DNA of 64,000 nt from Streptomyces avicenniae (lineage in GTDB: Bacteria > Actinomycetota > Actinomycetes > Streptomycetales > Streptomycetaceae), in assembly GCF_000719135.1 (NCBI RefSeq), contig NZ_JOEK01000003.1, forward strand, positions 248,001-312,000. The letters run 5' to 3'. The notes below the pieces were generated by a model. That model was not told the origin of the DNA, ran no database searches, and worked only from the letters and a program-made list of their open reading frames with translations. This document shows positions 25,717 to 37,525 of this stretch, piece by piece; the stretch's first letter is position 1; each line of letters opens with the position of its first letter. Made by a program: the position numbers and the translations under genes.

Positions 25717-26268
25717 ATGACCGCGTCCGCCGACCTCAGCGCCCTCCTGCCCGGCTACACCACCGGCACCTGGGCCATCGACCCCGTCCACTCCGAGGTC
25801 TCCTTCGTCGTCCGCCACCTGGGCATCGCCAAGGTGCGCGGCCGGTTCGACACCTTCGAGGGCAGCATCACCACCGCCGAGGACCCCGGGGCGTCCGCCG
25901 TGACCGCGACGATCGACACGTCCTCGGTGTCCACCGGCAACGCGCAGCGCGACGAGCACGTGCGCGGCGAGGACTTCCTGCACGTCGCCGAGCACCCGGC
26001 CCTGACCTTCCGGTCCACCGGCGTGCGCGTCGAGGACGGCGAGGGCTTCATCGACGGCGAGCTGACGCTGCGCGGCGTGACGAAGCCCGTCACCCTGGCC
26101 GTCGAGCTGAACGGCTTCGGCACCGGCCCGACCGGCAAGCCCGCCGTCGGCTTCTCCGCGACCACCGAGATCAAGCGCTCCGAGTTCGGCGTGACCGGCG
26201 GCGCGGCCGGTGCCGTCGTCAGCGACGCCATCAAGATCACCCTGGAGGTCGAGGCCCACCAGGAGTGA
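25717..26268 (+). CDS. YceI-family lipid-binding protein
   Basis: 183 residues, ATG 25717 (GGAG upstream). YceI lipocalin-like beta-barrel signatures: W-x-IDPVHSEVSFVVRHLGIAKVRGRF-type opening, RDEHVRGEDFLHV, LTFRSTGV, and the C-terminal VSDAIKITLEVEA. No signal peptide, so cytosolic as in most Streptomyces members. The family binds polyprenoid or amphiphilic ligands. Likely controlled by the divergent MarR protein. Confidence 0.92.
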   Translation: MTASADLSALLPGYTTGTWAIDPVHSEVSFVVRHLGIAKVRGRFDTFEGSITTAEDPGASAVTATIDTSSVSTGNAQRDEHVRGEDFLHVAEHPALTFRSTGVRVEDGEGFIDGELTLRGVTKPVTLAVELNGFGTGPTGKPAVGFSATTEIKRSEFGVTGGAAGAVVSDAIKITLEVEAHQE

Positions 26269-26291
26269 CCCCGCGGGGCACCCCCCCCGGG

Positions 26292-27134
26292 TCACTCCCC
26301 GGGCGCCCGCGTCCTGCTGCCGTGGCCCGCGAGGTCGTCCAGCAGGGCGCGGCGCGTCTCGTCCGGCGTGCGCGTGATGCGCGGGACGGCGTGCGTGCGC
26401 CAGTCGTCGGCCATGCGCTGCAACGCCTCGCCGATCGCCCGGTGCGTCAGCCGCCGCGTGGCGCGCAGCGGGATCGCGGCGACCGGCCGCACCAGGCGGC
26501 GGCCCCTGAGCGTCGTCTCGATGTCGAGCCGCCAGCCGCCGTCCTTGCCCGGACGGGGGACGACGACGGTCGTCGCCTGGAGCAGCGGGTGCCGCATCAG
26601 CACGGTCAGCGCCGGGCGGCTGCGGGCGCCCGCGCCCGCCCCGCTGCCCAGACCGCCGCCGACGGCCTCCCACCAGCGGTCGAGGTCCACCTCGGCGCGC
26701 AGCGCGAACCAGCGCATCCGCCGCCGGTGCCCGTCCGGCCTGGTCAGCTCCCCGCGCACCACGAGCCGCACGGTCGTCGGCCGCTCCGCGCTGCGCAGCC
26801 GCAGCTCGGCGCTGCCGCGCGAGGGCGGCTCCGGCCGCTCGGCCTCGTACCGCACGGCGCTGGCGACGGCGCGGTCCCACTCCAGCACCGCCAGCCGGTC
26901 GGCGGGCGGCCCCGTGCCCTCCTGCGCGGGCCCCGGGACGCTGTAGACGGCCCCGGGCCGCGCGTGCTCACCCGAGCGCAGCACGGCGTCGGGGACGGTG
27001 CGGCCGTCCTCCGTGACGAGCCGCCCGTCCTCCGGGCGGAGCCCCTCGATCACGTCGTGGAGGACACGGACCGCGTCCTCCACCTGGCCGCGCGCGACCG
27101 GTGCCAGGTCGATGGTGTGCCGTAGACGAGCCAT
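26292..27134 (-). CDS. Conserved hypothetical protein, Arg-rich
   Basis: 280 residues, ATG 27134. No signal peptide or membrane helix. Recognisable stretches are RWFALRAEVDLDRWWEAVGGG and RPVAAIPLRATRRLTHRAIGEAL. I do not recognise the family. It follows the solute-binding protein gene on the same strand by 21 bases and may be co-transcribed with it. Confidence 0.6.
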   Translation of the reverse strand: MARLRHTIDLAPVARGQVEDAVRVLHDVIEGLRPEDGRLVTEDGRTVPDAVLRSGEHARPGAVYSVPGPAQEGTGPPADRLAVLEWDRAVASAVRYEAERPEPPSRGSAELRLRSAERPTTVRLVVRGELTRPDGHRRRMRWFALRAEVDLDRWWEAVGGGLGSGAGAGARSRPALTVLMRHPLLQATTVVVPRPGKDGGWRLDIETTLRGRRLVRPVAAIPLRATRRLTHRAIGEALQRMADDWRTHAVPRITRTPDETRRALLDDLAGHGSRTRAPGE

Positions 27135-27155
27135 GAACGCATCCTGCCGTAACGA

Positions 27156-28796
27156 TCAGATCCTGTGCAGCTCCCACAGCCGCCACACACCGCTGTTGGA
27201 GGCGAGCTGCTGGATACCCGCGATGTCCGAGGTGCTGATGGTGACGCGGGTCTCCTGCCAGATCGGGATGACCGGCGCCTCCTCGGCGGCGAGCTGGTGG
27301 ATGTGCTCGAAGTCGGGGGCGACCCGGCCGCGGTCCATGACGGCCCTGGTCGGCTCGATCAGCGCGTTGATCTCGTCGTCGCTGAAGCCGGTGGCGATAC
27401 CGTCCACCGGGCCGATGAGGTTGTCGGTGAACGTCGCGGGGTCGGGGAAGTCGGCCGCGAAGCTCAACAGGTAGGCGTCGAAGGCCCGTTCACCGAAGAG
27501 CGTCGGCACGAACTCGGACCAGTCGTAGTAGGTCGTCGTGACCTCGAACAGGCCCGACTCCTCCAGCGTCTCCGCGATGAACTCGGCCTCGGCCGTGTTG
27601 GCGGCGCCGCGGGAGTAGGCGAGGTCGAATTGCACCGGCAGTTCGAGCCCGGCGCTCGTCAACTCCTCGCGTACGTCCTCGACCTCCATGTCGTAGTACA
27701 GGTCGTAGTACGGCGTGGAGTGGCCCGTGAAGCCCGCGGGGATCAGCGAGTAGAGCGGCTGCACGGTGGCCTGCTGCACGCGCCGCGCGATGGCCTCGCG
27801 GTCGATCAGGGCGGCGACGGCGCGGCGGGCGGCCCGGGAGCCGAAGGTGCGGTCCTCGTCGGTGTTGAAGCCCATGACCCTGGTGTTGGCGCCCGCCTGC
27901 TCGGCGAACGCGATGTCCGGGTCGCTGCGGTTGAGTTCCGCCATGGCCTCCGGCGGCATGACGCCGCCGTTGACGTCGATCTCCTCGTTCTCCCACGCCT
28001 CGGCGAGCTGCTCCTCGGCCGTGGGCCCGTCGCCCTGCTGGACGAAGTACCGCACGGTGATGGCGTTCTCGGCCGGGTCGGCGGCGCCGCTGTAGTTCGG
28101 GTTGGGCGACAGCTCGGCGACGTCGTCCGCGACGTACCGGTCCAGGACGAAGGGACCGGAGCCGACGACCGAGTCGTCGGCGTGCAGGTCGAGCTCCTGG
28201 TAGCTCTGCCGGTCCACGATGGCACCGGCCGCGCCCGCGACGATGAAGGGGAACGTCGCGTCCGACTGGTTGAGTTCGAAGATGACGTCTTGGCCGTCGG
28301 TGCGGACGGCCGCGAGGCTGCCCAGCAGACCGGCGGGCCCGGCGAAGGCGAACTTCTCCTCCTCCGGGATGGTGTCGTCCTCCGCCTCACGCTGCGCGCG
28401 GGCCGCCATGCCGATGATGCGCTCGTAGGAGAACTTGACGTCGTCGGGCGTCATGGCGTTGCCGTTGCTGAAGCGCAGGTCGTCCCGGAGCGTGCAGCGG
28501 AAGACGGTCAGTTCCTCGTCCGTGAAGTCGCAGCTCTCCGCCGCGTCGGGGACCGGCTGCTCCTTGCCCGGCACGAACGTCAGCAGGGACTGGAAGAGGT
28601 TGCTGGTCAGCGCCCACGAGCCGATGTCGTACGCACCGGCGGGGTCAAGCACGGTGGGCGCCATCGTGGTGCCCACGCTGATGGGCTCGTCGTTCTCGTC
28701 CAGCGTCTGGTAGTACACCCAGCCGCCCGCACCGGCCATCACCAGCACCATGGCCAGCCCGATGCCTATCGCCCCTCGACCCTTCATCCGTCGCAC
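27156..28796 (-). CDS. Solute-binding protein family 5 (peptide/nickel-type ABC substrate-binding protein)
   Basis: 546 residues from GTG 28796 (AAAGGG upstream); ATG 28787 is an alternative. N-terminal hydrophobic segment (about 9-27) with no lipobox cysteine, so it is held as a signal anchor or is secreted, unlike typical lipoprotein DppA homologues. SBP_bac_5 blocks: TMAPTVLDPAGAYD, LRFSNGNAMTPDDVKFSYER, FNTDEDRTFGSRAARRAVAAL-type segment, and PIWQETRVTIS near the end. Binds oligopeptides or similar ligands outside the membrane. No ABC permease or ATPase is adjacent. Confidence 0.85.
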   Translation of the reverse strand: MRRMKGRGAIGIGLAMVLVMAGAGGWVYYQTLDENDEPISVGTTMAPTVLDPAGAYDIGSWALTSNLFQSLLTFVPGKEQPVPDAAESCDFTDEELTVFRCTLRDDLRFSNGNAMTPDDVKFSYERIIGMAARAQREAEDDTIPEEEKFAFAGPAGLLGSLAAVRTDGQDVIFELNQSDATFPFIVAGAAGAIVDRQSYQELDLHADDSVVGSGPFVLDRYVADDVAELSPNPNYSGAADPAENAITVRYFVQQGDGPTAEEQLAEAWENEEIDVNGGVMPPEAMAELNRSDPDIAFAEQAGANTRVMGFNTDEDRTFGSRAARRAVAALIDREAIARRVQQATVQPLYSLIPAGFTGHSTPYYDLYYDMEVEDVREELTSAGLELPVQFDLAYSRGAANTAEAEFIAETLEESGLFEVTTTYYDWSEFVPTLFGERAFDAYLLSFAADFPDPATFTDNLIGPVDGIATGFSDDEINALIEPTRAVMDRGRVAPDFEHIHQLAAEEAPVIPIWQETRVTISTSDIAGIQQLASNSGVWRLWELHRI

Positions 28797-28979
28797 CAGG
28801 CGCGCCCTTTCTCGTCAGAGTGTGCGGGCCCAGCCAACCACAAGGGGGTACCGGGGTGGAGCGGCGGGAGGTCACGGAGTGGGCGCCTTCCGCCCGTACC
28901 GCCACACAGCGCCCCCGGTGGTCCTACGGACGGTACGCGGGCGGCGGGCGGCGCGCGCTCCCGCGCGCCCCGGGGCCGC

Positions 28980-29279
28980 TCACTCGGGAGCGGCGCCCGG
29001 CACGTCCATCCGGAACTCGACCTCGACCGCGCGCCCGTCGAGCACCACCGCCACGCTCTGGCTGCCCAGTTGCGGCGAGAAGGCGACCAGGGTGTATTCG
29101 CCGTGCTCAGGGGCGGTCACGGTGAAGCCGCCGTCGTCCGCGCTGCGGGTCTTCACGAGATGCCGCCCGCCGTCCGCCCCCGTCAGGGTCACCACGGCAC
29201 GCGGGAGGGCGACGCCCAGGGCGTCCCTCACGCGGCCTCTGATGACGAGTGCCTCCACCAGTCCCACGTCCTCCGACAT
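28980..29279 (-). CDS. Small carboxypeptidase-regulatory-like (transthyretin-fold) protein
   Basis: 99 residues. A single Ig-like domain: VIRGRVRDALGVALPRAVVTL, then DDGGFTVTAPEHGEYTLVAFSP, the CarboxypepD_reg/MSCRAMM-B pattern usually found as a domain of larger surface proteins. Here it stands alone with no signal peptide. Downstream of it the 183-base gap before the SBP gene holds nothing recognisable. Upstream, 29400-29425 carries short CCGGACAA direct repeats. Confidence 0.65.
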   Translation of the reverse strand: MSEDVGLVEALVIRGRVRDALGVALPRAVVTLTGADGGRHLVKTRSADDGGFTVTAPEHGEYTLVAFSPQLGSQSVAVVLDGRAVEVEFRMDVPGAAPE

Positions 29280-29476
29280 TCCCCACCACTCCTCGCTGCC
29301 GCGATGCCGACCGTTTCCATCACGCTGTCAGTTTGTGCCCAGCTTGTTATCCAGGACACCAACTGGGCGCGAATAGTTGACCCGCCCGGCGAACCGAGAC
29401 GAAAACCGGACAACCGGACAACCCGAGGAATGGGGCGGTTGACAGGCCGGGTGACGTACGGACCGTGGACCCCCGG

Positions 29477-30745
29477 TCACGGGGTGCGCAGCTCGATGAG
29501 CGTGACGTCGGGATCGGCCGCCACCCGCACCGGCGGCCCCCACGCACCGGCGCCGCGCGTCACGTACAACTGCGTGTCCCCGTAGCGCTCCAGCCCGGCC
29601 AGCGTCGGGTTCGCCGCGCCCGCGATGTACGTGAGCGGCCACATCTGCCCGCCGTGCGTGTGCCCGGAGAGCTGGAGGTCCACGCCCCAGTCCACGGCGT
29701 CGTGGATCATCACCGGCTGATGCGCCATCAGCACCGTGGCGCGCGAGCGGTCGCGGTCGCCGAGCGCCGCCCCGTAGTCCGGGCCGCCGAAGGCGCTGCC
29801 CTCGCCGCTGATGTCGTTCACGCCCGCCAGCGCGAAGTACGGCAGCTCGGCCCGCTCGTTGACCAGCGGCAGCAGCCCGAGGTCGCGCAGGTGGTCGATC
29901 CACTCCGCCGTCTCGACGTAGTACTCGTGGTTGCCCGTGACGAAGAAGGTGCCGTCGGGGGCGCTCAGGTCCGCCATCGGCGCGACGGCGGACCGCAGGT
30001 CGTCCACGTCGGCGTCCACCAGGTCACCGACCACGGCGATGACGTCGGGCCGCGTACGGTTCACGGCGTCCACGACGCGGCGGCAGTGCCCGCCGCCCAG
30101 GACCGGGCCGAGGTGGATGTCGCTGACGACGGCGACGCGGTAGCGGTCGGCGGCGCGCGGCAGCTTCGGCAGCGTCACGGTGACGTGCTTCGTCCGCAGG
30201 TTCCGTGCGTTGGCGACGCCGTAGCCCAGCGTGCCCGCGGCGATCAGCCCGGCGCCCACCGCGATGCCGCGCGAGACGACCAGCCGCCGCCCCGGCGCGT
30301 CCACCGGCGCGTCCACCGGCGCGCCGCCGTCCGGCGCGGCGTGCGCCTCGACGTCGGCGGTGGGCGCGGCCTCCGGCTCGGGCGCCGCCGCGACGGGCAC
30401 CCCCGCGGGCTCGGCCGACGCCGCCCGCGCCGCGTCCCTGCGGCGCAGCAGCCGCAGCACCACCGGCCGCACGACCTCGCCCACCAGCAGCGCCAGCACC
30501 AGGTAGAGCACCGCAACGATCCAGACAAATCCCGGCCACGCCACGACCTGTTGCGCCCCGAAAGGAAGGCCCATCTGCCGCCCCCTGATCGCGAACGGCA
30601 CCGTCACGGCCAGCGCGATCAGCACGACCGTGGCCGTGCGCCGGTACACCGAGCCGGGCGCCGACACGTCACGGACCAGGCGTTTCCACAGATACCAGTG
30701 GATTCCGGCGATGGCGAACAGCACCAGGATGACCAAGAGAACCAA
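29477..30745 (-). CDS. Membrane-anchored metallophosphoesterase
   Basis: 422 residues from TTG 30745, chosen because GGAGGAGGGG lies eight bases upstream and no ATG or GTG is suitably placed. Four N-terminal hydrophobic segments (about 2-18, 33-48, 63-85, 142-160) with an Ala/Pro linker precede a calcineurin-like phosphoesterase domain (about 180-422). Metal ligands: SDIHLG, GDLVDAD, GNHEYY, and GHTHGG. YkuE/YaeI-type enzymes of this architecture act on phospholipid-like substrates; here the substrate is unknown. The long upstream open frame is a shadow of the carboxypeptidase gene. Confidence 0.88.
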   Translation of the reverse strand: MVLLVILVLFAIAGIHWYLWKRLVRDVSAPGSVYRRTATVVLIALAVTVPFAIRGRQMGLPFGAQQVVAWPGFVWIVAVLYLVLALLVGEVVRPVVLRLLRRRDAARAASAEPAGVPVAAAPEPEAAPTADVEAHAAPDGGAPVDAPVDAPGRRLVVSRGIAVGAGLIAAGTLGYGVANARNLRTKHVTVTLPKLPRAADRYRVAVVSDIHLGPVLGGGHCRRVVDAVNRTRPDVIAVVGDLVDADVDDLRSAVAPMADLSAPDGTFFVTGNHEYYVETAEWIDHLRDLGLLPLVNERAELPYFALAGVNDISGEGSAFGGPDYGAALGDRDRSRATVLMAHQPVMIHDAVDWGVDLQLSGHTHGGQMWPLTYIAGAANPTLAGLERYGDTQLYVTRGAGAWGPPVRVAADPDVTLIELRTP

Positions 30746-30889
30746 CGGGTGTGCCCCTCCTCCTGCCCGTGGCGGGCGTCCGTGGGGCCAGTATGCGACG
30801 CACGGGGTTCCGCCGGTTGCCCGGCCCCGCTCACCGATTCGGGCCCCTCCACTGGTCCTGACGCGGCACGACACGGTTAAGTTCACCGT

Positions 30890-32188
30890 GTGCCGTTCAA
30901 TCGCTCGTCCTCTTGTCGGACTCCCGTTCGGGCCGTGTTCGCGGCGGCCCTGGTCACGCCCGCGCTCGTCCTGACCGCCGCCGCGCCCGTCGTCGCCGCC
31001 GACGAGGACGCCGGACGGTCCGCGGTCGGCGGCGAGCTGCTCGCCCGCACCGGCACGCAGGTACGCCCCGGCTCCGGGGCCCCCGCGCTGCCCGACGACC
31101 TCACCGCCAAGTCCTGGATAGTCGCCGACGCGGAGACGGGCGACGTCCTCGCCGCGCACGACGCCCACCGCCCCCTCCCCCCGGCCAGCACGCTGAAGAT
31201 GCTCTTCGCCGACACCGTGCTGCCCCTGTTCGACCGGGAGGACCTGTACCGCGCCCGGCCCGAGCACTTCGCCGAGATGGGTCCCGGCAGCAGCGCCGTC
31301 GGCATCGCCGACCACCAGACCTACACGGTCGAGGACCTCTGGTACGGCGTCTTCCTCGCCTCGGGCAACGACGCCGTCTACGCCCTGACCGCCATGAACG
31401 GCGGCAAGGAGGACACCGTCGCCCAGATGAACGCGCGCGCCGAGGAACTCCAGGCCGGGGACACGCACGTCGTCAACCCCGACGGCTACGACGCCGACGG
31501 CCAGACGTCCTCCGCCTACGACCTCACCCTCATCGCCCGCGACGCCATGCAGAACGCCGACTTCCGCGACTACGTCTCCACCGTCTCCATCGACTTCCCC
31601 GGCGCGGGCAGCGGCGAGGACCGCGAGACGTACGGCATCCAGAACACCAACCGCCTCCTCGTCGGCGCCCCCGGGCTCGAACCGTACGAGGGCCTCGCGG
31701 GCGTCAAGAACGGCTACACCTCGGACGCCGGGCACACCTTCACCGGCGTCGCAGAACGCGACGGCCGCGTCCTGCTCGTCACCGCGATGGACCCCGAGGG
31801 CGACTCCCTCGCCGTCTACCGCGAGAGCGCCGCGCTCCTCGACTGGGGCTTCGCCGCGGCCGAGGCCGTCGAACCGGTCGGCGAACTCGTCCCGCCGCTG
31901 AGCGAGCGCGACGCGGCCGACGGCGAGGGCGTGGCCACCGGCGGCGGCGACAGCACGGACGACGCGGGCGGCGACGGCACCCCCGAGTCCGGGCAGGCCG
32001 GCGGCCGGTCGGGCAGCGGGCAGGAGAGCGCGGCGCGCGCCGACGGCTCCGCGGTCGGCGGCCTCACGGTCCTGACGGTGGCGGCCGGTGGTCTGGCGGT
32101 GGTGGCGGGGGCGGCGTATCTGTTCCACCGCACTCATCCGCTGGCGGGTCTTCCAAGGCGTCGGCGCAAGGGCGGTCCTGGGGCGTGA
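30890..32188 (+). CDS. D-alanyl-D-alanine carboxypeptidase (family S11 penicillin-binding protein)
   Basis: 432 residues from GTG 30890. Signal peptide about 1-37 (APVVAA|DE), catalytic serine in STLK (SxxK), SGND (SxN), and the third motif as KNGYT where KTG is usual. C-terminal Gly/Asp/Ser-rich stalk (about 340-388) then one transmembrane helix (about 393-413) with basic residues after it, so type I membrane anchoring outside the cell. Trims the terminal D-Ala of peptidoglycan stem peptides. Its last 125 bases overlap the convergent YihY gene. Confidence 0.92.
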   Translation: MPFNRSSSCRTPVRAVFAAALVTPALVLTAAAPVVAADEDAGRSAVGGELLARTGTQVRPGSGAPALPDDLTAKSWIVADAETGDVLAAHDAHRPLPPASTLKMLFADTVLPLFDREDLYRARPEHFAEMGPGSSAVGIADHQTYTVEDLWYGVFLASGNDAVYALTAMNGGKEDTVAQMNARAEELQAGDTHVVNPDGYDADGQTSSAYDLTLIARDAMQNADFRDYVSTVSIDFPGAGSGEDRETYGIQNTNRLLVGAPGLEPYEGLAGVKNGYTSDAGHTFTGVAERDGRVLLVTAMDPEGDSLAVYRESAALLDWGFAAAEAVEPVGELVPPLSERDAADGEGVATGGGDSTDDAGGDGTPESGQAGGRSGSGQESAARADGSAVGGLTVLTVAAGGLAVVAGAAYLFHRTHPLAGLPRRRRKGGPGA

Positions 32189-33011
32189 CGGCCGTCGCCG
32201 TCCACGCGCAGCACACCAGCAGCAGCTTCGCCATCAGGTTGATCCACACCAGCAGCGCGATCGGCACGCCGAACGCCCCGTACACGCTGCGCGTCGCCAC
32301 CTCGGTCAGATAGCCGCTGATCAGCAGCTTCAGCACCTCGAAGCCGACCGCGCCGATCACGCACGCGACGATCACCGCCCGGCGCGGCGGCCGTACCCCC
32401 GGCAGCCACACCAGCACGTACGACAGCAGCAGGAACGTCACGCCCATCGCGCCCGCGTACGCCGCCACCTGGATCAGCACGGCACCCGGGCCGAACTGCG
32501 CCAGCTGCCGCACGCCGCTGAGCGCGAGCCCCGAGGCCGCCAGCGAGACGAGGACGACGACCCCGAGCCCGGCGAGGACCCCGATGTCCTTGCCGCGCCG
32601 CAGGAACATGTTGTCCTCCGGGTCCGGCAGGTCCCACACCGCGCGCAGACAGCCGCGCAGCGCGTCCACCCAGCTCGCCCCCGTGGGCAGCACCAGGGCC
32701 AGCGAGATGATGCCGATGGTGCCCGCGTTCTCGAACAGCGAGCGGACGTGCAGCTCGCGCGAGATGCCCGGCACCTGGTCCGTCACCCAGTTCTCGACGG
32801 TGTCCAGCTGGCCGTCCGTCAGCAGCGCCGCGCCGATCGCGCCGACGAGCCCGAGGACGGGGAAGAGGGTGACGAAGCTGGTGAACGTGATCGCCGCCGC
32901 GAGACGGCTCCAGTTCCGCGCGTCCAGATGCTCGTACACGTGCCACACACGCGTACGGAAGAACCACGCCGCCAGTGGACCGATCCACGGCAGCCGGGTC
33001 AGTGTCTCCAT
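32064..33011 (-). CDS. YihY/BrkB-family membrane protein
   Basis: 315 residues from ATG 33011 (METLTRLPWIGPLAAW). Six predicted helices between about 35 and 280, with the family blocks AAAITFTSFVTLFPVLGL and YGAFGVPIALLVWINL. Role unknown; once misnamed ribonuclease BN. The Pro-rich C-terminal tail from about residue 278 lies antisense to the end of the carboxypeptidase gene. Confidence 0.88.
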   Translation of the reverse strand: METLTRLPWIGPLAAWFFRTRVWHVYEHLDARNWSRLAAAITFTSFVTLFPVLGLVGAIGAALLTDGQLDTVENWVTDQVPGISRELHVRSLFENAGTIGIISLALVLPTGASWVDALRGCLRAVWDLPDPEDNMFLRRGKDIGVLAGLGVVVLVSLAASGLALSGVRQLAQFGPGAVLIQVAAYAGAMGVTFLLLSYVLVWLPGVRPPRRAVIVACVIGAVGFEVLKLLISGYLTEVATRSVYGAFGVPIALLVWINLMAKLLLVCCAWTATAVTPQDRPCADALEDPPADECGGTDTPPPPPPPDHRPPPSGP

Positions 33012-33112
33012 TGCGCCGCCCACGCTAGGTCGGGTTGCCCCGGGAAACGGTTCTGACACGCCCCGTGCGCGGGCGGGCGGCGCCGGGGCTGCGGGGCGGC
33101 GTCAGCGGGCGG

Positions 33113-33679
33113 TCACTCGACCCCGGCCAGCGGCTCACACACCGGCGCGGCGGCGCGCGGCGCCGTGAACCGGTACTCGCGGCACAGCCGCCACACGCCC
33201 GAGGAGTCCTGCTCGTACAGGGAGAAGCCGCGCACCGTCCACGCCGCCTCGTACCCCGCCAGCTCGGCCTGCGCGCGGTCCATCGCCTCCTCGGCGATGC
33301 CGTGCGCGACCGTCACGTGCGGGTGGTAGGGGAACAGCAGCTCGCGCGCCAGCGGCCCGCCGCTCGCCCGCACCGCCGCCTGGAGCCGCGCGCACGCCGT
33401 CCCGCCCTCGGCGACGCGCACGAACACGACGGGCGTCAGCGGGCGGAACGTGCCGGTGCCGGAGAGACGCAGCCGGAACGGCCGCCCGGCGGCGGCCACG
33501 GCGGCGAGATGCGCCTCGACGACCGGCAGGTCCGCGGGGTCCGCCACGGTCGGCGGCAGCAGGGTGACATGCGTGGGGATACCGGCCGCGGCGACGTCCC
33601 CGAAGCCGAGGCGGTGGCGCTGGAGGCGGCTGCCGTGCGGCTCGGGGACCGCGACCGACACACCGAGCGTGACGCTCAC
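33113..33679 (-). CDS. 2'-5' RNA ligase/phosphoesterase-superfamily protein (LigT-like)
   Basis: 188 residues from GTG 33679. Two HxT/S-x motifs, HVTL (about 37-40) and HVTV (about 121-124), are the catalytic histidine pairs of the 2H phosphoesterase superfamily. Cytosolic. Acts on cyclic phosphates of RNA or nucleotides in characterised relatives. Adjacent to trpS on the same strand but separated by 120 bases, a conserved Streptomyces neighbourhood. Confidence 0.85.
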   Translation of the reverse strand: MSVTLGVSVAVPEPHGSRLQRHRLGFGDVAAAGIPTHVTLLPPTVADPADLPVVEAHLAAVAAAGRPFRLRLSGTGTFRPLTPVVFVRVAEGGTACARLQAAVRASGGPLARELLFPYHPHVTVAHGIAEEAMDRAQAELAGYEAAWTVRGFSLYEQDSSGVWRLCREYRFTAPRAAAPVCEPLAGVE

Positions 33680-33799
33680 CGGCGCATCACTCCCTTCTCG
33701 CGGGCCGGAACCCGCGTACGCCCCCCTGGGTGTCCCCCCGCCCGCGCACGGCCCCAGTCTGGCGCCCGCGCCCGGGACGGACCAGGGCCGTTCGGCCCG

Positions 33800-35993
<2,194 letters not shown>

Positions 35994-36020
35994 CAATCCG
36001 CCGACCGACTCCGGCGCACC

Positions 36021-36050
36021 TGTGGCCCCAGACACGCTCTCGGGGCCACA
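36021..36050 (+). terminator. Terminator hairpin after mdh
   Basis: Perfect 9-bp stem TGTGGCCCC and GGGGCCACA with a 12-base loop, 28 bases after the mdh stop. Confidence 0.6.
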
Positions 36051-36095
36051 CTGCGTCGTGTCGTGTCCGCCGTCACGCCCGAAGGAACCCACACC

Positions 36096-36998
36096 ATGCG
36101 CCGCATACGTCATCCGCTGTTCGCCGGGGTGGGCGCGCTGAGTCTGCTGGCCACGAGCGCGTGCGGCCTCGCCGGGCGGGTGACCGGCCAGGAGCCGCCG
36201 GTGGCGGACCCGGTCCGCCTGGCCGTGCCCGAGTGGCCCGGGGGGCTGGCGAACGTGGCGGTGGCCGAGTACGTCCTGGAGAACGAGCTGGGCATACCCG
36301 TCGAGAAGGTCTACGTGCCGCAGAACCGCGCGTGGGACCAGCTGGCGGACGGCGACGTGGACGCCATCCTGGAGGACTGGGGCGCGCTGCCCGAGCTGCG
36401 GGACACGTACGTCGAGCGCCGTATGACGGCGGTGGACGGCGGCCCGCTCGGCATCACGGGGCACGTCGGCTGGTACGTGGCGGGCGACGCGGAGTTCGCG
36501 GCCGACCACCCCGACGCCCTGAACTGGCGGAACCTCGGCGAGTACACGGACGAGCTCGGCGGCGAACTCCTGCACGGCGACCCGCTGTTCACCACCCGTG
36601 ACGACGACATCATCGCGGACCTCGACCTGGACCTCACCTCGGTGGCGGCGGGCAGCGAGGACGCCCTCGTCGCCGAGATAGCCGCGGCGGGCGCGGCCGG
36701 GCGGCCGGTCCTGACGTACCTGTGGCAACCGCACTGGCTGGCCGCCGAGACGGAGCTGTCCGAGGTCGAACTGCCCGGCTACTACCCGCGGATAGAGCTG
36801 CGGAAGTACCTGAACGCCGAGTTCTCCGAGGACGGCGGGCCCGCCGCCGACTTCCTGCGCGCGTTCTCCTGGGGCGAGGCGGACCAGAACGAGGTGGCCG
36901 AGCTGATAGCGGGCGAGGGGCTGAGCCCCGGCGCGGCGGCGGAACGCTGGGTGACCGACCACCCCGACGAGGTCGCCGCCTGGACCGACGGCCTCTGA
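36096..36998 (+). CDS. Glycine betaine/choline-type ABC substrate-binding lipoprotein (OpuAC family)
   Basis: 300 residues from ATG 36096 (GAAGGAA upstream). Lipoprotein signal with lipobox LATSAC at about 18-23. Mature protein has the OpuAC fold: [44 protein letters not shown] ligand loop and a C-terminal WTDGL. Binds a quaternary amine outside the membrane. No permease or ATPase is adjacent, so it depends on components elsewhere or is an orphan. Confidence 0.85.
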   Translation: MRRIRHPLFAGVGALSLLATSACGLAGRVTGQEPPVADPVRLAVPEWPGGLANVAVAEYVLENELGIPVEKVYVPQNRAWDQLADGDVDAILEDWGALPELRDTYVERRMTAVDGGPLGITGHVGWYVAGDAEFAADHPDALNWRNLGEYTDELGGELLHGDPLFTTRDDDIIADLDLDLTSVAAGSEDALVAEIAAAGAAGRPVLTYLWQPHWLAAETELSEVELPGYYPRIELRKYLNAEFSEDGGPAADFLRAFSWGEADQNEVAELIAGEGLSPGAAAERWVTDHPDEVAAWTDGL

Positions 36999-37036
36999 CC
37001 CCACCCACCCCGCCACGCCACCCGCCCGGATACGCG

Positions 37037-37504
37037 TCAGCGCGCGGGGCAGGGGAGTTCGGGTGCCGTGTGGTGGGGGGAGCAGGTGACCACGGCGATC
37101 GAGTGGAAGAGCGTGCCCCTCAGGTAGTGGCCGAGGGAGACGTCCCCGCCGCGTGCCAGGTGCTCGACGGCGGCCGTTCCCAGCCCCGCCAGCCTGGCCG
37201 CCTCCTGATCCGCCACGGACGCGAACCGGGGTGCGTACGCGGCGAGTTCCCGTTCCAGCCAGGCGCCCGCCTCCTTCGGCTCCTCCCACGTCCCCCGGAT
37301 CAGCGCGGGCGGCTTCATGAGCCAGTGCGCGGTTTGGAGCGGAGGCACCTCCGAGGTGGGGAACGTGGCCACGGCCTCGCGGTAGCGGTCGAGCACGTCC
37401 CTCTCGCTGCTGCCCGCCGGTGGCTGGTCAGGCGGTGGCCGACGGATGCTCTCCCGGTCGAACGTCTTCTTCTCGCCGAGCCAGGTGTAGCCGTGGTGGT
37501 GCAA
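37037..37504 (-). CDS. Hypothetical protein
   Basis: 155 residues, ATG 37504. Starts with MHHHGYTWLGEKK. Soluble, no signal peptide. I do not recognise the family. The end is Cys/Pro-containing (VTCSPHHTAPELPCPAR). Its upstream region contains the terminator of the neighbouring DUF397 gene. Confidence 0.6.
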   Translation of the reverse strand: MHHHGYTWLGEKKTFDRESIRRPPPDQPPAGSSERDVLDRYREAVATFPTSEVPPLQTAHWLMKPPALIRGTWEEPKEAGAWLERELAAYAPRFASVADQEAARLAGLGTAAVEHLARGGDVSLGHYLRGTLFHSIAVVTCSPHHTAPELPCPAR

Positions 37505-37525
37505 CGCCGCTCCGTCCGGGGGATG

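Noticed and set aside
30746..32137. Upstream extension of the metallophosphoesterase frame
   Set aside because: Runs antisense to the carboxypeptidase gene; the TTG start with GGAGGAGGGG explains the true gene.
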